Shown: positions 15,315 to 23,103 of the stretch, in pieces | Numbering within the stretch: the first letter of the stretch is position 1 | How the letters are laid out: each line of letters opens with the position of its first letter | Source of the DNA: Bacillota bacterium | GTDB taxonomy: Bacteria > Bacillota > Clostridia > Lachnospirales > Lachnospiraceae | Assembly: GCA_023421075.1 (NCBI GenBank) | Contig: JAEZUM010000075.1 | Coordinates: forward strand, 1 to 30,945 | Length of the DNA: 30,945 nucleotides | Direction of reading: 5' to 3' | Notes under the pieces: generated by a model | Told to the model about the DNA's origin: nothing | The model's database searches: none | What the model saw: the letters and a program-made list of their open reading frames with translations, nothing else | Position numbers and translations under genes: made by a program

Positions 15315-17507
15315 TTATGAAAGCATTTTTAATTCATACTGAAATGCCTGATAGTCACCCCAGGGAATCGGAAGAACAAAGCCGGCATTCATTAATGCTT
15401 CTCCAGTGTATATTTTATCTCCGTTCACTTGATAGGAGGCTTTTTCCTCTAAGCCCATTAATAATACCATTTGAAAGTTTGCGTTGGCATGACTTTGATG
15501 AAACACCACACTCAGAAGACTTTGTCTCTTATCCTCCGAAACCATCTGCCAAGCAGTGAATTCATTATTTTCATACGGATTGGTTAGGCGATAATAATCT
15601 CCATAATTAATAATTTCGTAATTGCGCTTATAGAGCTCGACCTGAAGCTTAACCTGCTCTTTTTCCTCCATTGATAACTTACTGACATCCAACTCATATC
15701 CAAAGGTTCCTGCCATTGCTACCACACCACGGGTATGAAACGGAGTTATTCTACCGGTCTGATGATTCGGAACTGCAGATACATGGCTTCCGACGGTACT
15801 AATGGGATATCCAAAGGAGGTTCCATATTGAATCTTTAATCGTTCGATGGAATCCGTATTATCCGAACACCAGATTTGTGGAACATAATACAGCATACCT
15901 GCATCATAGCGTCCTCCGCCACTGGAGCAGCCTTCGAACAAAACATACGGATAATCATTAATCAGTCGCTCCAACAGCCCGTATAGGCCCAGGATATAAT
16001 CGTGAAATACCTGTCCCTGATGCTTCTCATCCTTCAAGGATGACCATACCTCCGCAATGCTTCGATTGAAATCCCATTTTATGTATTCAATATTGGCGCT
16101 ATTTAAGATTGCTGAGATAGAATCATAGATATATTCTCTGACATCCTCTCTTGACAAATCCAAAACAAGCTGATATCGGCATCTGGTGATCGGCCTGTTC
16201 GGAATTCGCAGACACCAATCCGGATGATTTCGATATAAATCACTGTCTTCATTTACCATCTCCGGTTCGAACCACATACCGAACTTCATACCTTCGGCAT
16301 TTACCCTGTCACAAAGCTCTCCAAGAGAGCTTCCCAGCTTCGTGGTATTTGGCACCCAATCACCGAGACTTGAGTAATCGTCCTCTCTTTTCCCAAACCA
16401 ACCATCATCCATGACCAGCATTTCGATTCCTAACTCTGCTGCGGATTTGGCTATTTGAACCAACTTATCCGTATTAAAATCAAAATAGGTAGCTTCCCAA
16501 TTATTGATCAATATCGGTCGGCGAGCATCTTTATACCTGCCTCTGCAAAGATGCTTCCGATAAAGCTTATGATAATGATGCGATAACTTCTTCAAACCCT
16601 CCGAGGAATAGCACATAACTACTTCCGGCGTGCAAAATTCCTCTCCGGGCTTTAGCTCATAACGAAAGAATCCCGGATGTATCCCCATAACAATTCTTGT
16701 CTGACCAATTTGATCCACCTCGATCTGAGCTTGAAAATTGCCACTGTATAATAATGAGAAGCCATAGCATTCCCCCATAGTCTCCGTTGCATTTTGATCG
16801 GCTAATATGATAAATGGATTATGTTGGTGCCCACTCGTTCCACGCATACTTTCCACCGATAGCTTCGCTCGACCGACTTGAACTCTCTCCATCTCTCGCT
16901 CCATCGCATGCTTTCCGTAGAAATGAATTAAGTCAAAGTGATTGTTCGGGAATTCCAGACAGGAGGACATCGCTTTCGTCAAATCAATTGCTTGCTTTCC
17001 ACCATTCCTTATTTTCGCGGCTCTTGTTATAACATCAAATTCCTCGATTACACCATAATATAGATCAACCTCTACCGCTGACACCGGATCAACACAGGTA
17101 ATTATTAGCGTCTGCATTATCACAGAATCTGTTTGATATACGGCGGGCAGGTTCTCCAGTTTATATTTTCCCTCCATAACTTTATGGTACTTATATCTTA
17201 AGTCTACTGCACAGCTGCCATCCGGATTAATGACATCCAGGCAGGAGATCCGAAAATCTCCCATACCAAAGGTAGAATATTCCTGGAGCTGTGTGTCCAT
17301 GGAAAAGGTTCTGTCTCTCCCGGCTTCGTTTGGATTCCCGCAAAAGCTTCGGTCCTTCGTCTGCACCAGGTAGTCCAGGTTATCTTCTACCTTCTTTCCA
17401 TAGTAAAGATGCAATAAGGTTTGATATGGTCCAATTTTAATATGATATGATGAATTATTCGTATGTAATAGAAAGACTTTATCCTGTTCACTATAGATGA
17501 TCGCCAA
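15315..17507 (-). CDS. aga: Alpha-galactosidase, glycoside hydrolase family 36
   Basis: This 730-residue enzyme hydrolyses terminal alpha-1,6-galactose from melibiose, raffinose or stachyose. An N-terminal beta-sandwich precedes a (beta/alpha)8 barrel with LVMDDGWFGKR, FGMWFEPEMV, the nucleophile D479 in YIKWDFN, GCSSGGGRYD, and the acid/base D549 in IWCSDNTD. Length and catalytic positions match single-chain GH36 enzymes. I chose the TTG at 17507 because GGAGG lies 8 bp upstream (17516-17520) and the product then starts LAIIYSEQDKVF as expected. Longer starts at 17522 and 17573 lack a proper site. There is no signal peptide, so it acts in the cytoplasm on sugar imported by the upstream ABC genes. 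It is the last gene of the operon, separated from the permease by a 258-bp inverted repeat. Confidence 0.93.
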   Translation of the reverse strand: MAIIYSEQDKVFLLHTNNSSYHIKIGPYQTLLHLYYGKKVEDNLDYLVQTKDRSFCGNPNEAGRDRTFSMDTQLQEYSTFGMGDFRISCLDVINPDGSCAVDLRYKYHKVMEGKYKLENLPAVYQTDSVIMQTLIITCVDPVSAVEVDLYYGVIEEFDVITRAAKIRNGGKQAIDLTKAMSSCLEFPNNHFDLIHFYGKHAMEREMERVQVGRAKLSVESMRGTSGHQHNPFIILADQNATETMGECYGFSLLYSGNFQAQIEVDQIGQTRIVMGIHPGFFRYELKPGEEFCTPEVVMCYSSEGLKKLSHHYHKLYRKHLCRGRYKDARRPILINNWEATYFDFNTDKLVQIAKSAAELGIEMLVMDDGWFGKREDDYSSLGDWVPNTTKLGSSLGELCDRVNAEGMKFGMWFEPEMVNEDSDLYRNHPDWCLRIPNRPITRCRYQLVLDLSREDVREYIYDSISAILNSANIEYIKWDFNRSIAEVWSSLKDEKHQGQVFHDYILGLYGLLERLINDYPYVLFEGCSSGGGRYDAGMLYYVPQIWCSDNTDSIERLKIQYGTSFGYPISTVGSHVSAVPNHQTGRITPFHTRGVVAMAGTFGYELDVSKLSMEEKEQVKLQVELYKRNYEIINYGDYYRLTNPYENNEFTAWQMVSEDKRQSLLSVVFHQSHANANFQMVLLMGLEEKASYQVNGDKIYTGEALMNAGFVLPIPWGDYQAFQYELKMLS

Positions 17508-17515
17508 TTTTATTT

Positions 17516-17520
17516 CCTCC
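17516..17520 (-). promoter_or_regulatory. Ribosome binding site that fixes the TTG start of aga
   Basis: GGAGG on the minus strand lies 8 bp before TTG (17507-17505). The ATG at 17522 overlaps this site and so cannot use it. Confidence 0.75.
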
Positions 17521-17554
17521 ATATAAGAAAGTATATTTATTATTGATAAGGATA

Positions 17555-17812
17555 AAGGTGTTAAAACCTTCAACTATATAGCTTTGATAATTTGCACAAT
17601 CAAGACAACATTGATAGTGATATAGAGGATAGTTTGATGAGTAACTGTATGAAGTCGTTGGTACTTAGGTACTGTATTTTAGTACCTTATGTACCACTAC
17701 GTACTTCATCCAAGCGGAAGCGTGTTACGAATAAACTATGCTTTATGTCACTATTCTTTAAGATAAATTGTGCAAATTAACAAAACTTACACATGAATGG
17801 TTTTAACACCTT
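17555..17812. repeat. Long imperfect inverted repeat, copy 2 of the structured intergenic element
   Basis: A 258-bp imperfect palindrome fills the permease-aga gap. Pairings (plus strand): 14 bp at 17555-17568 with 17799-17812; TAATTTGCACAAT 17588-17600 with 17767-17779; 17614-17640 with 17729-17754, imperfect with three G-U pairs; GTAAC 17641-17645 with GTTAC 17724-17728; ATGAAGT 17649-17655 with ACTTCAT 17703-17709. An extra apical hairpin absent from copy 1 has AGGTACT 17667-17673 pairing with AGTACCT 17681-17687, flanked by GGTAC/GTACC. It shares the core with copy 1 at 10276-10520, including the stretch CACTACGTAnTTC and the tandem AAGCGnAAGCG. Confidence 0.85.
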
Positions 17813-17817
17813 AAGTA

Positions 17818-18648
17818 TTAGAGCTTTCCTCCGCTCGTCGCAATACCTTCAATGAATTGTTTTTGGAAAATAATATAAATCAGCATCATCGGCCAGATTG
17901 CTAATACAGATGCCGCCATTAACTCCGGGTATTTTACAGAATACGCACTTTGTATTTTGGATAGTGCAGAGGACAATGTTGCCGCATTTGTTTGTGAATT
18001 TACGATCAATGGCCACATTAAATCCTTGAATGCAAATAATGAGGTAAAGATTGCAAGCGCAACAAGTCCTGACTTTGTCAGAGGAAGCATGATCCTCCAG
18101 AACGTCTTCCATATATTACATCCATCCATTCTGGCAGACTCTTCTAATTCCTTCGGTAGTCCCATGAAAAATTGTCGAAGCAGAAAGGTGCCGAAGGCAC
18201 TTACCAGTCCCGGAAATAATAGAGCAAAAATCGTGTTTCTCATATTTAAGAAATCCACCATTAAATACTGCGGGATAATGAATATCTGAACCGGGACCAT
18301 CATCTGAAATAGTACAATGCCAAATAAGAAATTCTTGCCGGGAAACTGCAGCCTGGCGAATGCATATGCTGCCATGGCTGAGAAGAAAACCGCACATAAC
18401 ACTCGTAGTAGGATCATTAAAAAGGTATTTATGTATAGTTGTATAAAATCATTATTCTTCCATACTGTTATAAAGTTCTTCCACTGGGGAACGGAGGGCA
18501 AAATAACATATGGATTCATAGAAGTTGATTCGGTTACGGTTTTTAATGACGTCAGTACCATCCACAAAAACGGAAATACCATAATAATGGCTCCGGCTAA
18601 AAGCAAAGCATGAATGATTATATTGGAAATCAATATCTTTTTTTTCAT
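17818..18648 (-). CDS. Carbohydrate ABC transporter permease, MalG/MsmG type
   Basis: This 276-residue inner-membrane protein has about six hydrophobic segments, starting IIIHALLLAGAIIMVFPFLWMVLTSLK. The EAA loop that docks the ATPase is visible at about 188-215 (EESARMDGCNIWKTFWRIMLP). It forms the translocation pore with the partner encoded just upstream. The start follows the partner's stop by 18 bp with GGGG/AAGGGG upstream. No ATPase gene is present in this operon, so a shared MsmK/MsiK-type ATPase encoded elsewhere is expected. Specificity for alpha-galactosides is inferred from the following GH36 gene. Confidence 0.92.
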   Translation of the reverse strand: MKKKILISNIIIHALLLAGAIIMVFPFLWMVLTSLKTVTESTSMNPYVILPSVPQWKNFITVWKNNDFIQLYINTFLMILLRVLCAVFFSAMAAYAFARLQFPGKNFLFGIVLFQMMVPVQIFIIPQYLMVDFLNMRNTIFALLFPGLVSAFGTFLLRQFFMGLPKELEESARMDGCNIWKTFWRIMLPLTKSGLVALAIFTSLFAFKDLMWPLIVNSQTNAATLSSALSKIQSAYSVKYPELMAASVLAIWPMMLIYIIFQKQFIEGIATSGGKL

Positions 18649-18666
18649 AATAACAACCCCTTTCCC

Positions 18667-19593
18667 CTACATATACTTTACCCATTTTTTCTGGGCCTTC
18701 ATTTGAATGATTGTAATCAACATAATAATTGCCAAAAGTAACACAACAACAGCAGAGCCATATCCCTTATTCGTGTATTTAAAGGCATTATTATAAAACA
18801 GATAAACCAATGATACAGTGCTGTTATATGCCGGATTTGCTACATCAATCATCATATAGATAACGTCAAATACCTGCATCGCAGCGATAATACTGGTAAC
18901 AGCAACAAAAAACAAGGTAGGTGAAACAAGTGGCAGTGTAATGTTGAAGAACTGATTCAAAGCGGAAGCACCGTCAATATTACTTGCCTCATAAAAATCT
19001 CTGGGGATTTCCTGCAAGCCTGCTAATAAAATGACCATGCAGTATCCAATCAGGCTCCATATTCCTATTACAGCAATGGAACCTAAGGCGATTTTGGGAT
19101 TTTCCACCCATTTGACCTTATCCAGACCAAACCGGTTCAAGAAATGATTAATAAAACCGAAGTTATAATTATATAGCCAATTCCATACCATAGTTACAGC
19201 AGCCGGTGCTGCTACCATCGGTATAAAATAGATTGTTCTATAGATATTTTTGCCCTTTATGCTCTTATTCAGGACGACAGCAATGATCAATGCAATGATC
19301 ATTGTTGCCGGTACTACCAAACAGGTATAAACTATCGTATTTCGTACAGCATACCAGGTCTGTTGTTCAGAAAACATCTTAATATAATTGTCGAAGCCAA
19401 CATATATATTCCCTTTTCCGAAGGCTCCGCTCTTAAAAAAGCTCAAATAGATCGTCTGAATGATCGGAATGATGTTTAATACAAACAATCCGATCATGGT
19501 TGGTGCAATCATGATATAAGCCCATTTCCACTCATTTAGGACATTTCGTCCGATTCTTCTTTTTCTGGTGCCACGCTTACTATCTCCGGTCAT
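18667..19593 (-). CDS. Carbohydrate ABC transporter permease, MalF/MsmF type
   Basis: This 308-residue protein has a basic N-terminal tail (KRGTRKRRIGR) and then about six membrane segments beginning WAYIMIAPTMIGLFVLNIIP. The EAA motif is at about 210-235 (FYEASNIDGASALNQFFNITLPL). The lack of a large periplasmic-type loop is usual for MsmF/UgpA-like subunits. It pairs with the MsmG-type permease downstream and receives sugar from the lipoprotein encoded upstream. A hairpin in the 138-bp gap before it probably lowers its expression relative to the binding protein. Confidence 0.92.
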   Translation of the reverse strand: MTGDSKRGTRKRRIGRNVLNEWKWAYIMIAPTMIGLFVLNIIPIIQTIYLSFFKSGAFGKGNIYVGFDNYIKMFSEQQTWYAVRNTIVYTCLVVPATMIIALIIAVVLNKSIKGKNIYRTIYFIPMVAAPAAVTMVWNWLYNYNFGFINHFLNRFGLDKVKWVENPKIALGSIAVIGIWSLIGYCMVILLAGLQEIPRDFYEASNIDGASALNQFFNITLPLVSPTLFFVAVTSIIAAMQVFDVIYMMIDVANPAYNSTVSLVYLFYNNAFKYTNKGYGSAVVVLLLAIIMLITIIQMKAQKKWVKYM

Positions 19594-19668
19594 TGAAAAC
19601 CTCCTAAACCCCTATCCTATAATCCTATGTATCTTCATGAAGATCGTCCTTTTGCTTGACGCACTGAC

Positions 19669-19717
19669 AGGGTTGTCGCATAATACTGATCGACTGCTTG
19701 GATTATGCGACAGCCCT
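19669..19717. other. Intercistronic hairpin between the sugar-binding protein and permease genes
   Basis: Positions 19669-19684 and 19702-19717 form a 16-bp inverted repeat with one imperfect position (T/C) and a 17-base loop. In minus-strand mRNA no T tract follows, so it is not a strong terminator. A stem at this place typically protects the upstream binding-protein message or causes partial attenuation, giving more binding protein than permease. Confidence 0.7.
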
Positions 19718-19731
19718 ACCCTTTTCCTTAC

Positions 19732-21066
19732 TTATTGTTCCTGAGCGATTGCCTCATTCATCATCGTTGCAACATTCTTGCACGCTGCTGCAACATCACC
19801 ACCATTGTTATATACATCGCTTAATAATTCATAAGCCTTATCTTCCCATACACTGGTCTGATTTGTATATGGTCTGATCTGTGCATAGCTGAGCATATCC
19901 AAATATGCCTTTACATTAAATTGGGGATATGCTGCAGTCCAAGCATCAGCTGTACCATTGAAGGCAGAGATCGCAATACCAAGCTCAGCTTGTTTCTTTT
20001 GTCCTGCTTCATTACTTAAATACTCAATCCATTTCCAGGATTCATCGGGATGCTTTGTATTTGCTGCGATTGCATTGCCAAGTCCGTTGAAAATTGATGC
20101 ACGGCCACCGTTATTTGATTTCGGCAATACTGCTACATCGCAATTCTTTGCGATATATTCATTTGCTGCAAAACCGGACAAATTCCAAGATCCGAATAAT
20201 GCCATCGCCACTAGACCATTCTGGAAAGCCTCACCTCTCGCCGCATCATCCGAGATTGCAGGAGAAAGACCTTCTCTAACAAGGTTAAAGCAGTATTCCA
20301 TCGCTTCAATTGTCTTAGGATCATCATAACCGGATTTCTTATCTGCCGTTACAATCGTTCCACCATTCTGATATACGAAGTTATAATAACCTTCCTGGCT
20401 ATGAAGAGGTGACAGTACTCCGTACTGGGAACCATCCTCTTTTGTTAACTTCTTGGCTGCAGCCTTCATATCATCCCAAGTCCAGGTATCATCCGGGTAA
20501 GCCACTCCTGCTGCATCAAACATCGTCTTGTTGTACCATAAACCAATCGTATCAAAATCCTTCGGAATTCCATATTGCTTACCATTCACATTATAAATCT
20601 GTCCCAAGCCAGCCGGATAATTGGCTAAATCAATTGATTCGCTGCTCTCGATGTAGCTTGTCAAATCTAAGAGCTGATCATTTGCTGCATAATAATAAAT
20701 ATTGTTCGAATGCATCCAGAAGGTATCCGGTAAAGATCCGCCTGTTGCTGCTGCCTCTAATGCTGTCCAATAGTCAGACCATCCATTTACCTGAATGTCT
20801 ACATGAATATTCGTTTCTGCTTCAAAACTATCTGCGAGCTGTTGAATTAACGCTGCCTGATTGGTATCCCATACACCATAGGAAATTGTCACAGCTTCGT
20901 TTGTTGCGGGAGCAGCCTCCTCTGCAGGTGCCTTGGTTGCTGCGGGGGCCTCTGTGCTTTTTGCAGCCGGTGTTTCATTTGTTGTTTCTTTCGCTTTTGA
21001 CCCACAACCAGCGAAAAGGGAAACTGCCATAACCAGAACCATAAGAATACTTAATAACTTCTTCAT
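19732..21066 (-). CDS. Sugar ABC transporter substrate-binding lipoprotein (MsmE-like)
   Basis: This 444-residue protein has a lipoprotein signal, MKKLLSILMVLVMAVSLFAG, with the lipid-modified C21. An alanine/threonine/glutamate-rich linker (about 26-58) follows, then an extracellular solute-binding family 1 domain (about 60-440), with the family-typical segments GSLPDTFWMHSN and YGIPKDFDTIGLWYN. It captures sugar outside the membrane and passes it to the two permeases. First gene of the operon, preceded by AGGAGG. Raffinose/melibiose-type substrate is inferred from the alpha-galactosidase at the end of the operon. Confidence 0.93.
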   Translation of the reverse strand: MKKLLSILMVLVMAVSLFAGCGSKAKETTNETPAAKSTEAPAATKAPAEEAAPATNEAVTISYGVWDTNQAALIQQLADSFEAETNIHVDIQVNGWSDYWTALEAAATGGSLPDTFWMHSNNIYYYAANDQLLDLTSYIESSESIDLANYPAGLGQIYNVNGKQYGIPKDFDTIGLWYNKTMFDAAGVAYPDDTWTWDDMKAAAKKLTKEDGSQYGVLSPLHSQEGYYNFVYQNGGTIVTADKKSGYDDPKTIEAMEYCFNLVREGLSPAISDDAARGEAFQNGLVAMALFGSWNLSGFAANEYIAKNCDVAVLPKSNNGGRASIFNGLGNAIAANTKHPDESWKWIEYLSNEAGQKKQAELGIAISAFNGTADAWTAAYPQFNVKAYLDMLSYAQIRPYTNQTSVWEDKAYELLSDVYNNGGDVAAACKNVATMMNEAIAQEQ

Positions 21067-21084
21067 TTACCACATTCCTCCTCT

Positions 21085-21104
21085 AAACGTTTGTTCTTAA
21101 GAAC
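21085..21104. promoter_or_regulatory. Palindrome and cre-like core at the start of the sugar operon transcript
   Basis: GTTCTTAAGAAC (21093-21104) is a perfect 12-bp palindrome lying at about +1 to +12 of the predicted start. Directly after it in the transcribed direction is AAACGTTT (21085-21092), which resembles the centre of a CcpA cre site but lacks its outer TG/CA. Either could be a repressor site. Confidence 0.4.
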
Positions 21105-21111
21105 TGAGCTT

Positions 21112-21140
21112 ATTTTATCATGTAAAAAATGGAAGTTAAA
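21112..21140 (-). promoter_or_regulatory. Possible weak promoter of the sugar ABC - aga operon
   Basis: On the minus strand TAAAAT (21117-21112) is preceded at 17 bp by TTTAAC (21140-21135), a poor -35. Weak -35 boxes are common at AraC-activated promoters. Confidence 0.5.
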
Positions 21141-21254
21141 TGGAGTTTTGTAATATTCATATGTAAAAATGTGCAATTGCGCAGATTTTTCGTGGATATT
21201 ACCAATCATCCGAATTAATCCGAGTGGTTTTTGAATCTTCTTCCGGCTGAATCC

Positions 21255-21285
21255 AAAAAGCCGGCATCACATTATGATGCCGACT
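21255..21285 (-). terminator. Rho-independent terminator after the NarL-type regulator gene
   Basis: Minus-strand RNA has an 11-bp stem (21285-21275 with 21269-21259, one G-U pair) and a 5-base loop, followed by five T. It closes the exporter/two-component operon 13 bp after the stop. Confidence 0.88.
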
Positions 21286-21298
21286 GAGCTTCTTCTGA

Positions 21299-21922
21299 TT
21301 AACTCTTAAGATACTTTATCGCAATTTGAGTTCTATGTTCTAATCCGGTTTTCTCCAAGATCGTACTGATGTGGTTTCGAACCGTTCCATTGGTCAGAAA
21401 AAGCTTCTCTCCGATCTCTTTATTTGACAGACCCTCCGCAATCAACTCTACAATCTCCATCTCCCTTGGAGAGAGAAGCATCTTAAATAAATTACTCCCG
21501 GATTGACCATTGGATACCCTACCTCGTATAAATTCCAGAATATCTGCCTGAAACACAGTACCCCCGGTATGTATGACACGAATTGCCGAAAGAATCCGAT
21601 CTGCCGGGCTGTTCTTGAGAATATAACCGTTAATTCCGGCGCGAAGAGCACGAAGAATGAGATCCGGCTCATCAAAGGTTGTCAAAAGCAGCGGCACCGA
21701 TAGCTTTCTCTCTATAATATGTCCCGCCGCCTCAATTCCGTCCATGACCGGCATACGGATGTCAAGCATAACCACATCCGGCTTAAGTTCCTTACATAAT
21801 TGAAGTGCTTCTTCACCATTCGTAGCCGCACTAAGAAACTCCATATCCATCTGCGTCTCAATAATCATCTTTAAGCCTTCGCGAATAATTGCATCATCAT
21901 CGGCAATCAATACTCTAATCAT
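21299..21922 (-). CDS. NarL/LuxR-family response regulator
   Basis: This 207-residue regulator has a receiver (about 1-120) with acidic residues D8-D10, phosphoacceptor D54 in VVMLDIRMPVMDG, T81/T82 and K103. A LuxR-type helix-turn-helix (about 143-205) has LSPREMEIVELIAEGLSNKEIGEKLFLTNGTVRNHI split over its two helices. It is the last gene of an operon with the cognate kinase 57 bp upstream and an ABC-2 exporter before that. It probably activates this operon when phosphorylated, perhaps at the dyads near 26462-26493 (inference). Confidence 0.93.
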   Translation of the reverse strand: MIRVLIADDDAIIREGLKMIIETQMDMEFLSAATNGEEALQLCKELKPDVVMLDIRMPVMDGIEAAGHIIERKLSVPLLLTTFDEPDLILRALRAGINGYILKNSPADRILSAIRVIHTGGTVFQADILEFIRGRVSNGQSGSNLFKMLLSPREMEIVELIAEGLSNKEIGEKLFLTNGTVRNHISTILEKTGLEHRTQIAIKYLKS

Positions 21923-21979
21923 AGTTCACCCCTTTACTCTTTCTTGATTATACCTAACCTAAATTATCTTCAATTAAAA

Positions 21980-23092
21980 TCAATAGGTAAATATATTCGT
22001 CACAGAAAAACCTCGCTCCCCTTTATGGAAGAAGCATTTCCCCTTTGCATGAAGTGTTCGCTCCTCCATCGCCTCCAAACCCAAGCCTTTCTCAAAATTA
22101 CCCTCAGACTTGCCATTGTCCTTGTATTCTACCTTAATCAGCTTCTTATATACCTCAATGTTAAGGATAAACTCTGTAGCATTGGAATGCTTTAACAGAT
22201 TCGTAAGGCACTCCTTGGTATTATCATGAATACAGGCCCATATCTCGATATTGATAACATCCAGATTACCGGAGGTATTCAGCTTCGTATCTTTGTTATA
22301 ACTGACCTTAAACTCCTCCAGCATGGCATTGATCTCATTGATCCCGACCAGATATCGCTCGACTCTCTCCTCTCTCAGCGCCATACGAATCTGATCCACG
22401 CCGTCTCGCAGATTAGCCACTGCCTTCTGTACGCTTTCTTCTGCCTTCTGCGGATTATTCTTCAGTAATAATAAAGCCGCCTCCAACATTATGATGCTTC
22501 CTGAGATACCATGCCCTACCTGGTCATGAATACGTGCAGCGATTCGGTTCCGTTCTTCGACAGATGCATTCACTTTGAGCGTTTTTATTAAGCTCTTCAC
22601 ATCAATGAGTTTTTTATTAAGTTCATTGATTCGGTCGTGCTGATTCTCATTTTTCTCTGATAATACCATAAGCTTATGAATAATATACCGGCAAAATAAC
22701 AGCAGGGAAACCAGTATTATGGTTATGAGTGATGAGGTGACATTCGGCGCAAAGATAAAAAAGGATAACAGCAGGATTACCCCCAATATATAATAGAACA
22801 TTCCGGTCTCTAGAATCACATCCAGCAAATGAATCAGAAGAACGATGTATAACGGAAATAATCGATCAATCCCCATGGCAAAGCAGGCAACAATACTCAG
22901 TATGGTTGTTATCCTCATTAATTTAAGCTTTTTACCATAGCGGCTAAACAGAAGCTCCAGCACAAAAACACACGCAAAGCTAAGAGTCGATATTACATTC
23001 ACGGTAACATCGACCTTAGCGGGATAAAATAAAATAATTGATGATAGAACAGCCACTATTTTAGCGATAAAATAGAGGAATGGTTTTTCCAT
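21980..23092 (-). CDS. Sensor histidine kinase, DesK/LiaS-like (HisKA_3)
   Basis: This 370-residue kinase has about five or six hydrophobic segments in residues 5-138 and almost no extracellular loops, the mark of membrane-sensing kinases. A coiled region (about 142-175) precedes the HisKA_3 phosphorylation site, H189 in RIAARIHDQVGHG. A short ATPase domain follows, with N box NTKECLTNLLKHS (291-303) and DNGKSEGNFEKGLGLEAM (325-342). The partner is the NarL-type regulator directly downstream. The signal is unknown; kinases of this form next to ABC-2 exporters often respond to cell-envelope or drug stress (family knowledge). Confidence 0.9.
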   Translation of the reverse strand: MEKPFLYFIAKIVAVLSSIILFYPAKVDVTVNVISTLSFACVFVLELLFSRYGKKLKLMRITTILSIVACFAMGIDRLFPLYIVLLIHLLDVILETGMFYYILGVILLLSFFIFAPNVTSSLITIILVSLLLFCRYIIHKLMVLSEKNENQHDRINELNKKLIDVKSLIKTLKVNASVEERNRIAARIHDQVGHGISGSIIMLEAALLLLKNNPQKAEESVQKAVANLRDGVDQIRMALREERVERYLVGINEINAMLEEFKVSYNKDTKLNTSGNLDVINIEIWACIHDNTKECLTNLLKHSNATEFILNIEVYKKLIKVEYKDNGKSEGNFEKGLGLEAMEERTLHAKGKCFFHKGERGFSVTNIFTY

Positions 23093-23103
23093 AACGAAAC
23101 CGC

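Noticed and set aside
17508..17573. Longer N-terminus for the alpha-galactosidase
   Set aside because: The extra residues run into the inverted repeat, have no ribosome binding site, and the TTG at 17507 has GGAGG at ideal distance.
20409..21032. Plus-strand open frame of 207 codons opposite the binding-protein gene
   Set aside because: It lies antisense to a clear lipoprotein gene, with low-complexity composition and no ribosome binding site.
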